DNA from: Ridgeia piscesae
Taxonomy: Eukaryota > Annelida > Polychaeta > Sabellida > Siboglinidae
Direction: 5' to 3'
Assembly (NCBI GenBank): GCA_025642075.2
Contig: JAODUO010000046.1
Coordinates: forward strand, 507,501 to 571,500
DNA: 64,000 nt
Part shown: one piece after another, positions 24,701-35,298 of the stretch
Numbering within the stretch: the first letter of the stretch is position 1
How the letters are laid out: every line of letters starts with the position of its first letter
Notes under the pieces: model-generated
What the model was told of the DNA's origin: nothing
What the model saw: the letters and a program-made list of their open reading frames with translations, nothing else
Databases searched by the model: none
Made by a program: the position numbers and the translations under genes

Positions 24701-27700
24701 TCCTGGACTATGGTCTCTATCAGGTACGGACCAGACATAGTGCTCCTGGACCACGGTCTCTATCAGGTACGGACCAGACAGATAGTGCTCCTGGACCACG
24801 GTCCCTATCAGGTACGGATCACACAGATAGTGCTCCTGGACCACGGTCTCTATCAGGTACGGATCACACAGATAGTGCTCCTGGACCACGGTCTCTATCA
24901 GGTACGGACCACACAGATAGTGCTCCTGGACCACGGTCTCTATCAGGTACGGACCACACAGATAGTGCTCCTGGACCACGGTCTCTATCAGGTACGGATC
25001 ACACAGATAGTGCTGCTGGACCACGGTCTCTATCAGGTACGGATCACAGAGATAGTGCTCCTGGACTATGGTCTCTATCAGGTACGGACCAGACAGATAG
25101 TGCTCCTGGACCACGGTCTCTATCAGGTACGGACCAGACAGATAGTGCTCCTGGACCACGGTCCCTATCAGGTACGGATCACACAGATAGTGCTCCTGGA
25201 CCACGGTCTCTATCAGGTACGGATCACACAGATAGTGCTCCTGGACTATGGTCTCTATCAGGTACGGACCAGACATAGTGCTCCTGGACCACGGTCTCTA
25301 TCAGGTACGGACCAGACAGATAGTGCTCCTGGACCACGGTCCCTATCAGGTACGGATCACACAGATAGTGCTCCTGGACCACGGTCTCTATCAGGTACGG
25401 ATCACACAGATAGTGCTCCTGGACCACGGTCTCTATCAGGTACGGACCACACAGATAGTGCTCCTGGACCACGGTCTCTATCAGGTACGGACCACACAGA
25501 TAGTACTCCTGGACCACGGTCTCTATCAGGTACGGACCACACAGTTAGTGCTGCTGGACCACGGTCCCTATCAGGTACGGACCACACATATAGTGCTCCT
25601 GGACCACGGTCTCTATCAGGTACGGATCACACATATAGTGCTCCTGGACCACGGTCTCTATCAGGTACGGATCACACATATAGTGCTCCTGGACCACGGT
25701 CTCTATCAGGTACGGATCACACAGATAGTGCTCCTGGACCACGGTCTCTATCAGGTACGGATCACACAGATAGTGCTCCTGGACTATGGTCTCTATCAGG
25801 TCCGGATCACACAGATAGTGCTCCTGGACTATGGTCTCTATCAGGTCCGGATCACACAGATAGTGCTCCTGGACTATGGTCTCTATCAGGTCCGGATCAC
25901 ACAGATAGTGCTCCTGGACTATGGTCTCTATCAGGTCCGGATCACACAGATAGTGCTCCTGGACTATGGTCTCTATCAGGTCCGGATCACACAGATAGTG
26001 CTCCTGGACTATGGTCTCTATCAGGTCCGGATCACACAGATAGTGCTCCTGGACTATGGTCTCTATCAGGTCCGGATCACACAGATAGTGCTCCTGGACT
26101 ATGGTCTCTATCAGGTCCGGATCACACAGATAGTGCTCCTGGACTATGGTCTCTATCAGGTCCGGATCACACAGATAGTGCTCCTGGACTATGGTCTCTA
26201 TCAGGTCTGGATCACACAGATAGTGCTCCTGGACTATGGTCTCTATCAGGTCCGGATCACACAGATAGTGCTCCTGGACTTTGGTCTCTATCAGGTCCGG
26301 ATCACACAGATAGTGCTCCTGGACTATGGTCTCTATCAGGTCCGGATCACACAGATAGTGCTCCTGGACTATGGTCTCTATCAGGTCCGGATCACACAGA
26401 TAGTGCTCCTGGACTATGGTCTCTATCAGGTCCGGATCACACAGATAGTGCTCCTGGACTATGGTCTCTATCAGGTCCGGATCACACAGATAGTGCTCCT
26501 GGACTTTGGTCTCTATCAGGTCCGGATCACACAGATAGTGCTCCTGGACTATGGTCTCTATCAGGTCCGGATCACACAGATAGTGCTCCTGGACTATGGT
26601 CTCTATCAGGTCCGGATCACACAGATAGTGCTCCTGGACTATGGTCTCTATCAGGTCCGGATCACACAGATAGTGCTCCTGGACTATGGTCTCTATCAGG
26701 TCCGGATCACACAGATAGTGCTCCTGGACTATGGTCTCTATCAGGTCCGGATCACACAGATAGTGCTCCTGGACTATGGTCTCTATCAGGTCCGGATCAC
26801 ACAGATAGTGCTCCTGGACTATGGTCTCTATCAGGTCCGGATCACACAGATAGTGCTCCTGGACTATGGTCTCTATCAGGTCCGGATCACACAGATAGTG
26901 CTCCTGGACTATGGTCTCTATCAGGTCCGGATCACACAGATAGTGCTCCTGGACTATGGTCTCTATCAGGTCCGGATCACACAGATAGTGCTCCTGGACT
27001 TTGGTCTCTATCAGGTCCGGATCACACAGATAGTGCTCCTGGACTTTGGTCTCTATCAGGTCCGGATCACACAGATAGTGCTCCTGGACTATGGTCTCTA
27101 TCAGGTCCGGATCACACAGATAGTGCTCCTGGACTATGGTCTCTATCAGGTCCGGATCACACAGATAGTGCTCCTGGACTATGGTCTCTATCAGGTCCGG
27201 ATCACACAGATAGTGCTCCTGGACTTTGGTCTCTATCAGGTCCGGATCACACAGATAGTGCTCCTGGACTATGGTCTCTATCAGGTCCGGATCACACAGA
27301 TAGTGCTCCTGGACTATGGTCTCTATCAGGTCCGGATCACACAGATAGTGCTCCTGGACTATGGTCTCTATCAGGTCCGGATCACACAGATAGTGCTCCT
27401 GGACTATGGTCTCTATCAGGTCCGGATCACACAGATAGTGCTCCTGGACTATGGTCTCTATCAGGTCCGGATCACACAGATAGTGCTCCTGGACTATGGT
27501 CTCTATCAGGTCCGGATCACACAGATAGTGCTCCTGGACTATGGTCTCTATCAGGTCCGGATCACACAGATAGTGCTCCTGGACTTTGGTCTCTATCAGG
27601 TCCGGATCACACAGATAGTGCTCCTGGACTATGGTCTATATCAGGTATGGCTCACACAGATAGTGCTCCTGGACCACGGTCTCTATCAGGTACGGATCAC

Positions 27701-30700
27701 ACAGATAGTGCTCCTGGACTATGGTCTCTATCAGGTCCGGATCACACAGATAGTGCTCCTGGACTTTGGTCTCTATCAGGTCCGGATCACACAGATAGTG
27801 CTCCTGGACTATGGTCTCTATCAGGTATGGATCACACAAATAGTGCTCCTGGACCACGTTCTCTATCAGGTCCGGATCACACAGATAGTGCTCCTGGACT
27901 ATGGTCTCTATCATGTACTGATCGTACATGTTGCACTCCTGGACCATGATTATCAGTCATGGACAAAGCATATTTTACTCCCAAACCATGGTATTTAAGG
28001 CATGGACTCTTGGACCACAGCCTCAATCAGATAAGGACCATACCGGTTTTACTCCTGAACCATGGTCTCTATTAGCTATGGACTTCTGGACCATGGTCTC
28101 TGTTAGGGACCGGGCAGATTGTACTACTGGACGATGGTCTATCAGGCATGAACCATGTATATTGTATTCCTGAACCAAGGTCTCTGTTAGATGAGGACTA
28201 TACAGATTGGACTTGTTGTTGACGGTCTCCAAGAGGTAATGACCACTCAGATTATACTCCTGGATTGTTGTTGCTATCAACTTTGGACCAAACTACTTGC
28301 AAGTGTGGTCTGGTCACACCATACTTATCCTACATTATTTACATTTAATGTTCTCTACATTGTATATGATCGATTCTAAAATACAAGATACTTCATTTTG
28401 AAAATTGTTTATTTGGATCCTATGTTCTGCCATGTTAATGTAATCATGTTGTTAGGTCAGAAATAGGTTAACTTGCTGCTACTTTGCCTCTCTGCAGACG
28501 CTGACAGACGACTTCCGCATGAACTACTGTCGTCTGTGGCTGTCCCTGCTCAAGGCCGACGTAAATGCCATCCGTCTGTACGCAGACAAGATGGGTACAG
28601 GCGACCTCTACCATTTATTCGCCTGCATGGTGACCTCAAGGTCGTGGAAGGCTGTCGAAAACGGCATTGACAAAACCTTGATCACAGAGGAGGAGGTAAG
28701 ATCTGCGCCGGCTCACTGGGAATGATTAGAGGAATTTGTAGGTTTTAAATTAACCTACCACAATGGATTTATGTCCTGGCTCCTAGAGATAGTTAAATTA
28801 AACTACCACAATGGATCTATGTTCTCTGGCTCCTAGAAATAGTTAAATTAAACTACCACAATGGATCTATGTCCTCTGGCTCCTAGAGATAGTTAAATGA
28901 AACTACCACAATGGATCTATGTCCTCTGGCTCCTAGAAATAGTTAAATTAAACTACCACAATGATTTATGTCCTCTGGCTCCTAGAAATAGTTAAATTAA
29001 ACTACCACAATGATTTATGTCCTCTGGCTCCTAGAAATAGTTAAATTAAACTACCACAATGATTTATGTCCTCTGGCTCCTAGAAATAGTTAAATTAAAC
29101 TACCACAATGGATTTATGTCCTCTGGCTCCTAGAAATAGTTAAATTAAACTACCACAATGATTTATGTCCTCTGGCTCCTAGAAATAGTTAAATTAAACT
29201 ACCACAATGGATTTATGTCCTCTGGCTCCTAGAAATAGTTAAATTAAACTACCACAATGATTTATGTCCTCTGGCTCCTAGAAATAGTTAAATTAAACTA
29301 CCACAATGGATCTATGTCCTCTGGCTCCTAGAAATAGTTAAATTAAACTACCACAATGGATCTATGTCCTCTGGCTCCTAGAGATAGTTAAATTAAACTA
29401 CCACAATGGATTTATGTCCTCTGGCTCCTAGAGATAGTTAAATTAAACTACCACAATGGATTTATGTCCTCTGGCTCCTAGAAATAGTTAAATTAAACTA
29501 CCACAATGGATCTATGTCCTCTGGCTCCTAGAAATAGTTAAATTAAACTACCACAATGGATCTATGTCCTCTGGCTCCTAGAAATAGTTAAATTAAACTA
29601 CCACAATGGATCTATGTCCTCTGGCTCCTAGAAATAGTTAAATTAAACTACCACAATGGATCTATGTCCTCTGGCTCCTAGAAATAGTTAAATTAAACTA
29701 CCACAATGGATCTATGTCCTCTGGCTCCTAGAAATAGTTAAATTAAACTACCGCAATGGATCTATGTCCTCTGGCTCCTAGAAATAGTTAAATTAAACTA
29801 CCGCAATGGATCTATGTCCTCTGGCTCCTAGAAATAGTTAAATTAAACTACCGCAATGGATCTATGTCCTCTGGCTCCTAGAAATAGTTAAATTAAACTA
29901 CCGCAATGGATCTATGTCCTCTGGCTCCTAGAAATAGTTAAATTAAACTACCGCAATGGATCTATGTCCTCTGGCTCCTAGAAATAGTTAAATTAAACTA
30001 CCACAATGGATCTATGTCCTCTGGCTCCTAGAAATAGTTAAATTAAACTACCACAATGGATCTATGTCCTCTGGCTCCTAGAAATAGTTAAATTAAACTA
30101 CCACAATGATTTATGTCCTCTGGCTCCTAGAGATAGTTAAATTAAACTACCACAATGGATCTATGTCCTCTGGCTCCTAGAAATAGTTAAATTAAACTAC
30201 CACAATGATTTATGTCCTCTGGCTCCTAGAAATAGTTAAATTAAACTACCGCAGTGGATTTATGTCCTCTGGCTCCTAGAGATAGTTAAATTAAACTAAC
30301 GCAATGGATTTATGTCCTCTGGCTCCTAGAGATAGTTAAATTAAACTACCGCAATGGATTTATGTCCTCTGGCTCCTAGAGATAATTAAATTAAACTACC
30401 ACAATGGATCTATGTCCTCTGGCTCCTAGAAATAGTTAAATTAAACTACCACAATGATTTATGTCCTCTGGCTCCTAGAAATAGTTAAATTAAACTACCA
30501 CAATGGATCTATGTCCTCTGGCTCCTAGAAATAGTTAAATTAAACTACCACAATGATTGATGTCCTCTGGCTCCTAGAAATAGTTAAATTAAACTACCAC
30601 AATGGATTTATGTCCTGGCTCCTAGAAATAGTTAAATTAAACTACCACAATGATTTATGTCCTCTGGCTCCTAGAAATAGTTAAATTAAACTACCACAAT

Positions 30701-33700
30701 AGATTTATGTCCTCTGGCTCCTAGAAATAGTTAAATTAAACTACCACAATGATTTATGTTCTCTAGCTCCTAGAAATAGTTAAATTAAACTACCACAATG
30801 GATTTATGTCCTCTGGCTCCTAGAAATAGTTAAATTAAACTACCACAATGATTGATGTCCTCTGGCTCCTAGAAATAGTTAAATTAAACTACCACAATGG
30901 ATCTATGTCCTCTGGCTCCTAGAAATAGTTAAATTAAACTACCACAATGATTTATGTCCTCTGGCTCCTAGAAATAGTTAAATTAAACTACCACAATGAT
31001 TGATGTCCTCTGGCTCCTAGAAATAGTTAAATTGAACTACCACAATGGATTTATGTCCTGGCTCCTAGAAATAGTTAAATTAAACTACCACAATGATTTA
31101 TGTCCTCTGGCTCCTAGAAATAGTTAAATTAAACTACCACAATAGATTTATGTCCTCTGGCTCCTAGAAATAGTTAAATTAAACTACCACAATGATTTAT
31201 GTTCTCTGGCTCCTAGAAATAGTTAAATTAAACTACCACAATGGATTTATGTCCTCTGGCTCCTAGAAATAGTTAAATTAAACTACCACAATGATTTATG
31301 TTCTCTGGCTCCTAGAAATAGTTAAATTAAACTACCACAATGGATTTATGTCCTCTGGCTCCTAGAAATAGTTAAATTAAACTACCACAATGGATCTATG
31401 TCCTCTGGCTCCTAGAGATAGTTAAATTAAACTACCACAATGGATCTATGTCCTCTGGCTCCTAGAAATAGTTAAATTAAACTACCACAATGATTGATGT
31501 CCTCTGGCTCCTAGAGATAGTTAAATTAAACTAACGCAATGGATTTATGTCCTCTGGCTCCTAGAGATAGTTAAATTAAACTACCGCAATGGATTTATGT
31601 CCTCTGGCTCCTAGAGATAATTAAATTAAACTACCACAATGGATCTATGTCCTCTGGCTCCTAGAAATAGTTAAATTAAACTACCACAATGATTTATGTC
31701 CTCTGGCTCCTAGAAATAGTTAAATTAAACTACCACAATGGATCTATGTCCTCTGGCTCCTAGAAATAGTTAAATTAAACTACCACAATGATTGATGTCC
31801 TCTGGCTCCTAGAAATAGTTAAATTAAACTACCACAATGGATTTATGTCCTGGCTCCTAGAAATAGTTAAATTAAACTACCACAATGATTTATGTCCTCT
31901 GGCTCCTAGAAATAGTTAAATTAAACTACCACAATAGATTTATGTCCTCTGGCTCCTAGAAATAGTTAAATTAAACTACCACAATGATTTATGTTCTCTG
32001 GCTCCTAGAAATAGTTAAATTAAACTACCACAATGGATTTATGTCCTCTGGCTCCTAGAAATAGTTAAATTAAACTACCACAATGATTGATGTCCTCTGG
32101 CTCCTAGAAATAGTTAAATTAAACTACCACAATGGATCTATGTCCTCTGGCTCCTAGAAATAGTTAAATTAAACTACCACAATGATTTATGTCCTCTGGC
32201 TCCTAGAAATAGTTAAATTAAACTACCACAATGATTGATGTCCTCTGGCTCCTAGAAATAGTTAAATTAAACTACCACAATGGATTTATGTCCTGGCTCC
32301 TAGAAATAGTTAAATTAAACTACCACAATGATTTATGTCCTCTGGCTCCTAGAAATAGTTAAATTAAACTACCACAATAGATTTATGTCCTCTGGCTCCT
32401 AGAAATAGTTAAATTAAACTACCACAATGATTTATGTTCTCTGGCTCCTAGAAATAGTTAAATTAAACTACCACAATGGATTTATGTCCTCTGGCTCCTA
32501 GAAATAGTTAAATTAAACTACCACAATGATTTATGTTCTCTGGCTCCTAGAAATAGTTAAATTAAACTACCACAATGGATTTATGTCCTCTGGCTCCTAG
32601 AAATAGTTAAATTAAACTACCACAATGGATCTATGTCCTCTGGCTCCTAGAAATAGTTAAATTAAACTACCACAATGATTGATGTCCTCTGGCTCCTAGA
32701 GATAGTTAAATTAAACTACCACAATGGATCTATGTCCTCTGGCTCCTAGAGATAGTTAAATTAAACTACCGCAATGGATTTATGTCCTCTGGCTCCTAGA
32801 GATAGTTAAATTAAACTACCACAATGGATTTATGTCCTCTGGCTCCTAGAAATAGTTAAATTAAACTACCACAATGATTTATGTCCTCTGGCTCCTAGAA
32901 ATAGTTAAATTAAACTACCACAATGGATCTATGTCCTATGGCTCCTAGAAATAGTTAAATTAAACTACCACAATGATTTATGTCCTCTGGCTCCTAGAGA
33001 TAGTTAAATTAAACTACCACAATGGATTTATGTCCTCTGGCTCCTAGAAATAGTTAAATTAAACTACCACAATGGATCTATGTCCTCTGGCTCCTAGAAA
33101 TAGTTAAATTAAACTACCACAATGATTGATGTCCTCTGGCTCCTAGAAATAGTTAAATTAAACTACCACAATGATTGATGTCCTCTGGCTCCTAGAAATA
33201 GTTAAATTAAACTACCACAATGGATTTATGTCCTGGCTCCTAGAAATAGTTAAATTAAACTACCACAATGATTTATGTCCTCTGGCTCCTAGAAATAGTT
33301 AAATTAAACTACCACAATAGATTTATGTCCTCTGGCTCCTAGAAATAGTTAAATTAAACTACCACAATGATTTATGTTCTCTGGCTCCTAGAAATAGTTA
33401 AATTAAACTACCACAATGGATTTATGTCCTCTGGCTCCTAGAAATAGTTAAATTAAACTACCACAATGATTGATGTCCTCTGGCTCCTAGAAATAGTTAA
33501 ATTAAACTACCACAATGGATCTATGTCCTCTGGCTCCTAGAAATAGTTAAATTAAACTACCACAATGATTTATGTCCTCTGGCTCCTAGAAATAGTTAAA
33601 TTAAACTACCACAATGATTTATGTCCTCTGGCTCCTAGAAATAGTTAAATTAAACTACCACAATGATTTATGTCCTCTGGCTCCTAGAAATAGTTAAATT

Positions 33701-35298
33701 AAACTACCACAATGATTTATGTCCTCTGGCTCCTAGAAATAGTTAAATTAAACTACCACAATGATTGATGTCCTCTGGCTCCTAGAAATAGTTAAATTAA
33801 ACTACCACAATGGATTTATGTCCTGGCTCCTAGAAATAGTTAAATTAAACTACCACAATGATTTATGTCCTCTGGCTCCTAGAAATAGTTAAATTAAACT
33901 ACCACAATAGATTTATGTCCTCTGGCTCCTAGAAATAGTTAAATTAAACTACCACAATGATTTATGTTCTCTGGCTCCTAGAAATAGTTAAATTAAACTA
34001 CCACAATGGATCTATGTCCTCTGGCTCCTAGAAATAGTTAAATTAAACTACCACAATGATTTATGTCCTCTGGCTCCTAGAAATAGTTAAATTAAACTAC
34101 CACAATGATTTATGTCCTCTGGCTCCTAGAAATAGTTAAATTAAACTACCACAATGGATTTATGTCCTCTGGCTCCTAGAAATAGTTAAATTCATCATCG
34201 ACAGTTGGATGTATAATTTTACCACATTCGTTTCAGTCATACCACTTCCGGCCTCTCACCTTCGTCCTTTCTGTCATATTTTTGTCCCCTCCTTCCACCT
34301 CCATCCCCTCATCCCACTCCTCCCATCGCCTTCCTTGGATCCCCTCTTCCAACCGTTCTGTCATTTTCATCCCCATCATGTTTATCCTTTTACACTAGTC
34401 TCGCTTAACCGACTCTCAATCGGGTGCGTAACTTTGCCGAGTAGACAGTCTGATGACTTCGCCGTCTTTTGAATGTTATCTGTGTGGGGTCAACCAATGC
34501 TGCCACCTCATGGATACTGGTTAATCCAGCCATAATTCCTATTTTATAAACACTGCAAATTTTTTATTTCTATTTATTTTTGTGTTAGTATAAGTTTAAT
34601 TTTGAATCGTTTTTATAATACAGCGTTATCTTATAAAAAGGTATCGTTATTTAATTTGTTATTTCAAATTCGGCCTGAGAGCCAATTAGCATCTCTACCC
34701 TAATCTGGGGTAAGGCCGCCCTGTCGGTTACATCAGCAGCCCGTTAATATCCCAGGCAGATTTGTGGGGCTGCCAAAAAGTGCTGCCACCTCACGGAGTC
34801 TAGTTAATTGAGGCTATTTACACCCGTATGCACAATGATGTTATTCACTCAGTAAAAACAACACCAGTTTTGTTACATCGTAACTTTTGAGCCAAGTCAC
34901 ACTTGACACACTGTAGTAATGTACATCTGCGTATTCAGGAGAGCGCCATCCAGGAAGAGGCGTCCAATTACATCCCGGAGATAACGGAGATCCTCAACCG
35001 AGTGCCTCGCCAGATGCTACTCATCTTCAAGACGAATGACCTCCTGCGAGGTATTGAGACAATGCTAGACACCCGTGCACACGCGCGCTCCTTCATCACG
35101 ATGTCAAGCTGCTGCGTACGTGCCGTTTACGAAGAGGATCGTGCGAAATGCAAGTCGCTGGTGGCAAAGCTCCGCCTTGACGTTGTCGCCCATTGGACGC
35201 TTCTACAGGTGAAGTTGTATGAGTGGTTTCTATGGTTACGCAGCTACACAATCGTGAAGAAGTTCATCGCTGCCACGAATGACCCCGTGGGGTATTAA
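18723..35298 (+). CDS. ADCK1: aarF domain-containing (ABC1/UbiB) atypical kinase ADCK1, complete, 9 coding exons
   Basis: ADCK1 is a mitochondrial member of the ABC1/COQ8 atypical kinase family. Exons: 18723-18863, 19297-19380, 19886-20089, 21462-21620, 22047-22205, 22730-22846, 23303-23446, 28498-28695, 34939-35298. Every intron is phase 0, and the total is 521 residues against about 530 in human. The N-terminus has a hydrophobic segment (about 8-27), consistent with mitochondrial membrane targeting. Family motifs: KxGQ at K97-Q100 (FIKVGQHIG); the Ala-rich nucleotide loop [10 protein letters not shown] (156-165); the ATP lysine in VAVK (K178); ELD and Glu/Asn at 225-234; the catalytic loop HCDPHPGN (308-315); and the metal-binding DHG at 331-333 at the very end of exon 7. 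All key residues are present. The introns after exons 7 and 8 are almost entirely minisatellite. Exon 7's donor is repeated about 100 times, so the exact exon-7 end is the first copy by homology, not proven. Confidence 0.97.
21000..21461. repeat. Decayed tandem repeat and 61-bp duplication ending at the ADCK1 exon-4 acceptor
   Basis: The last 121 bp of intron 3 are two near-identical 61-bp copies (21341-21401 and 21402-21462). Each ends with ttgattgacag|gtgg, so the exon-4 acceptor is present twice, at 21399-21400 and at the true 21460-21461. Upstream, about 21000-21340 is a loose array of related words (gtgaggcttgactgacag, gtgaaacttg, aggcttgacttacagg), apparently older decayed copies. Confidence 0.75.
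23411..27914 (+). repeat. 45-bp minisatellite built from the end of ADCK1 exon 7 and its splice donor (about 100 copies)
   Basis: Each 45-bp unit consists of 36 nt of exon 7 (encoding [12 protein letters not shown]) plus 9 nt of intron beginning GTACGG. The first unit is the real exon end at 23411-23446. Units then recur every 45 bp, with one 19-bp partial unit (about 23762-23780) and several 2-bp deletions (for example about 24198, 24736, 25274). Proximal units mostly read gaccacgg (DHG) with donor GTACGG. From about 25770 to 27640 units read gactatgg (DYG) or occasionally gactttgg (DFG) with donor GTCCGG, and are nearly identical. The very long open frames through this block are repeat artefacts. 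Confidence 0.97.
27915..28290 (+). repeat. Diverged edge of the 45-bp array
   Basis: About 375 bp keep the pattern of the array unit in degraded form: ctcctggaccatg, ctcccaaaccatgg, ctcttggaccacag, ctcctgaaccatggtctct and ctggaccatggtctctgtta, at spacings of roughly 40-55 bp. They look like old copies that escaped homogenisation, at the side away from exon 7. Confidence 0.7.
28746..34192. repeat. 50-bp minisatellite filling ADCK1 intron 8 (about 109 copies)
   Basis: The unit is taccacaatggatttatgtc, then ctctggctcctagaaatagt, then taaattaaac, 50 bp long. Variants are 49 bp (tgattt for tggattt) and 47 bp (tct lost: gtcctggctcc). The 47-bp variants recur at about 30610, 31050, 31850, 32290, 33230 and 33820, showing higher-order blocks of several monomers. 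Each unit includes a pyrimidine-rich stretch ending ctcctag, resembling a splice acceptor. It is not derived from exon 8 or 9. Confidence 0.97.
34430..34815 (+). repeat. Dispersed repeat, also present inverted at about 47505-47720
   Basis: The words agtataagtttaattttgaa, tcgtttttataat and aaaaagtgctgccacctcac recur, reverse-complemented and diverged, inside the TIR element at 46599-47910 (gtgaggtggcagcacttttt ... ttcgaaattaaacttatact). No coding content is visible. The class is unknown. Confidence 0.55.

Noticed and set aside
23303..27998. Very long open frames (up to about 1079 codons) on both strands
   Set aside because: They come from the stop-free 45-bp tandem unit read in several frames. 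Only the exon-7 part at 23303-23446 is supported as coding.
28746..34192. Regular repeat array resembling CRISPR
   Set aside because: Units are contiguous tandem copies with no unique spacers, in a eukaryotic intron.
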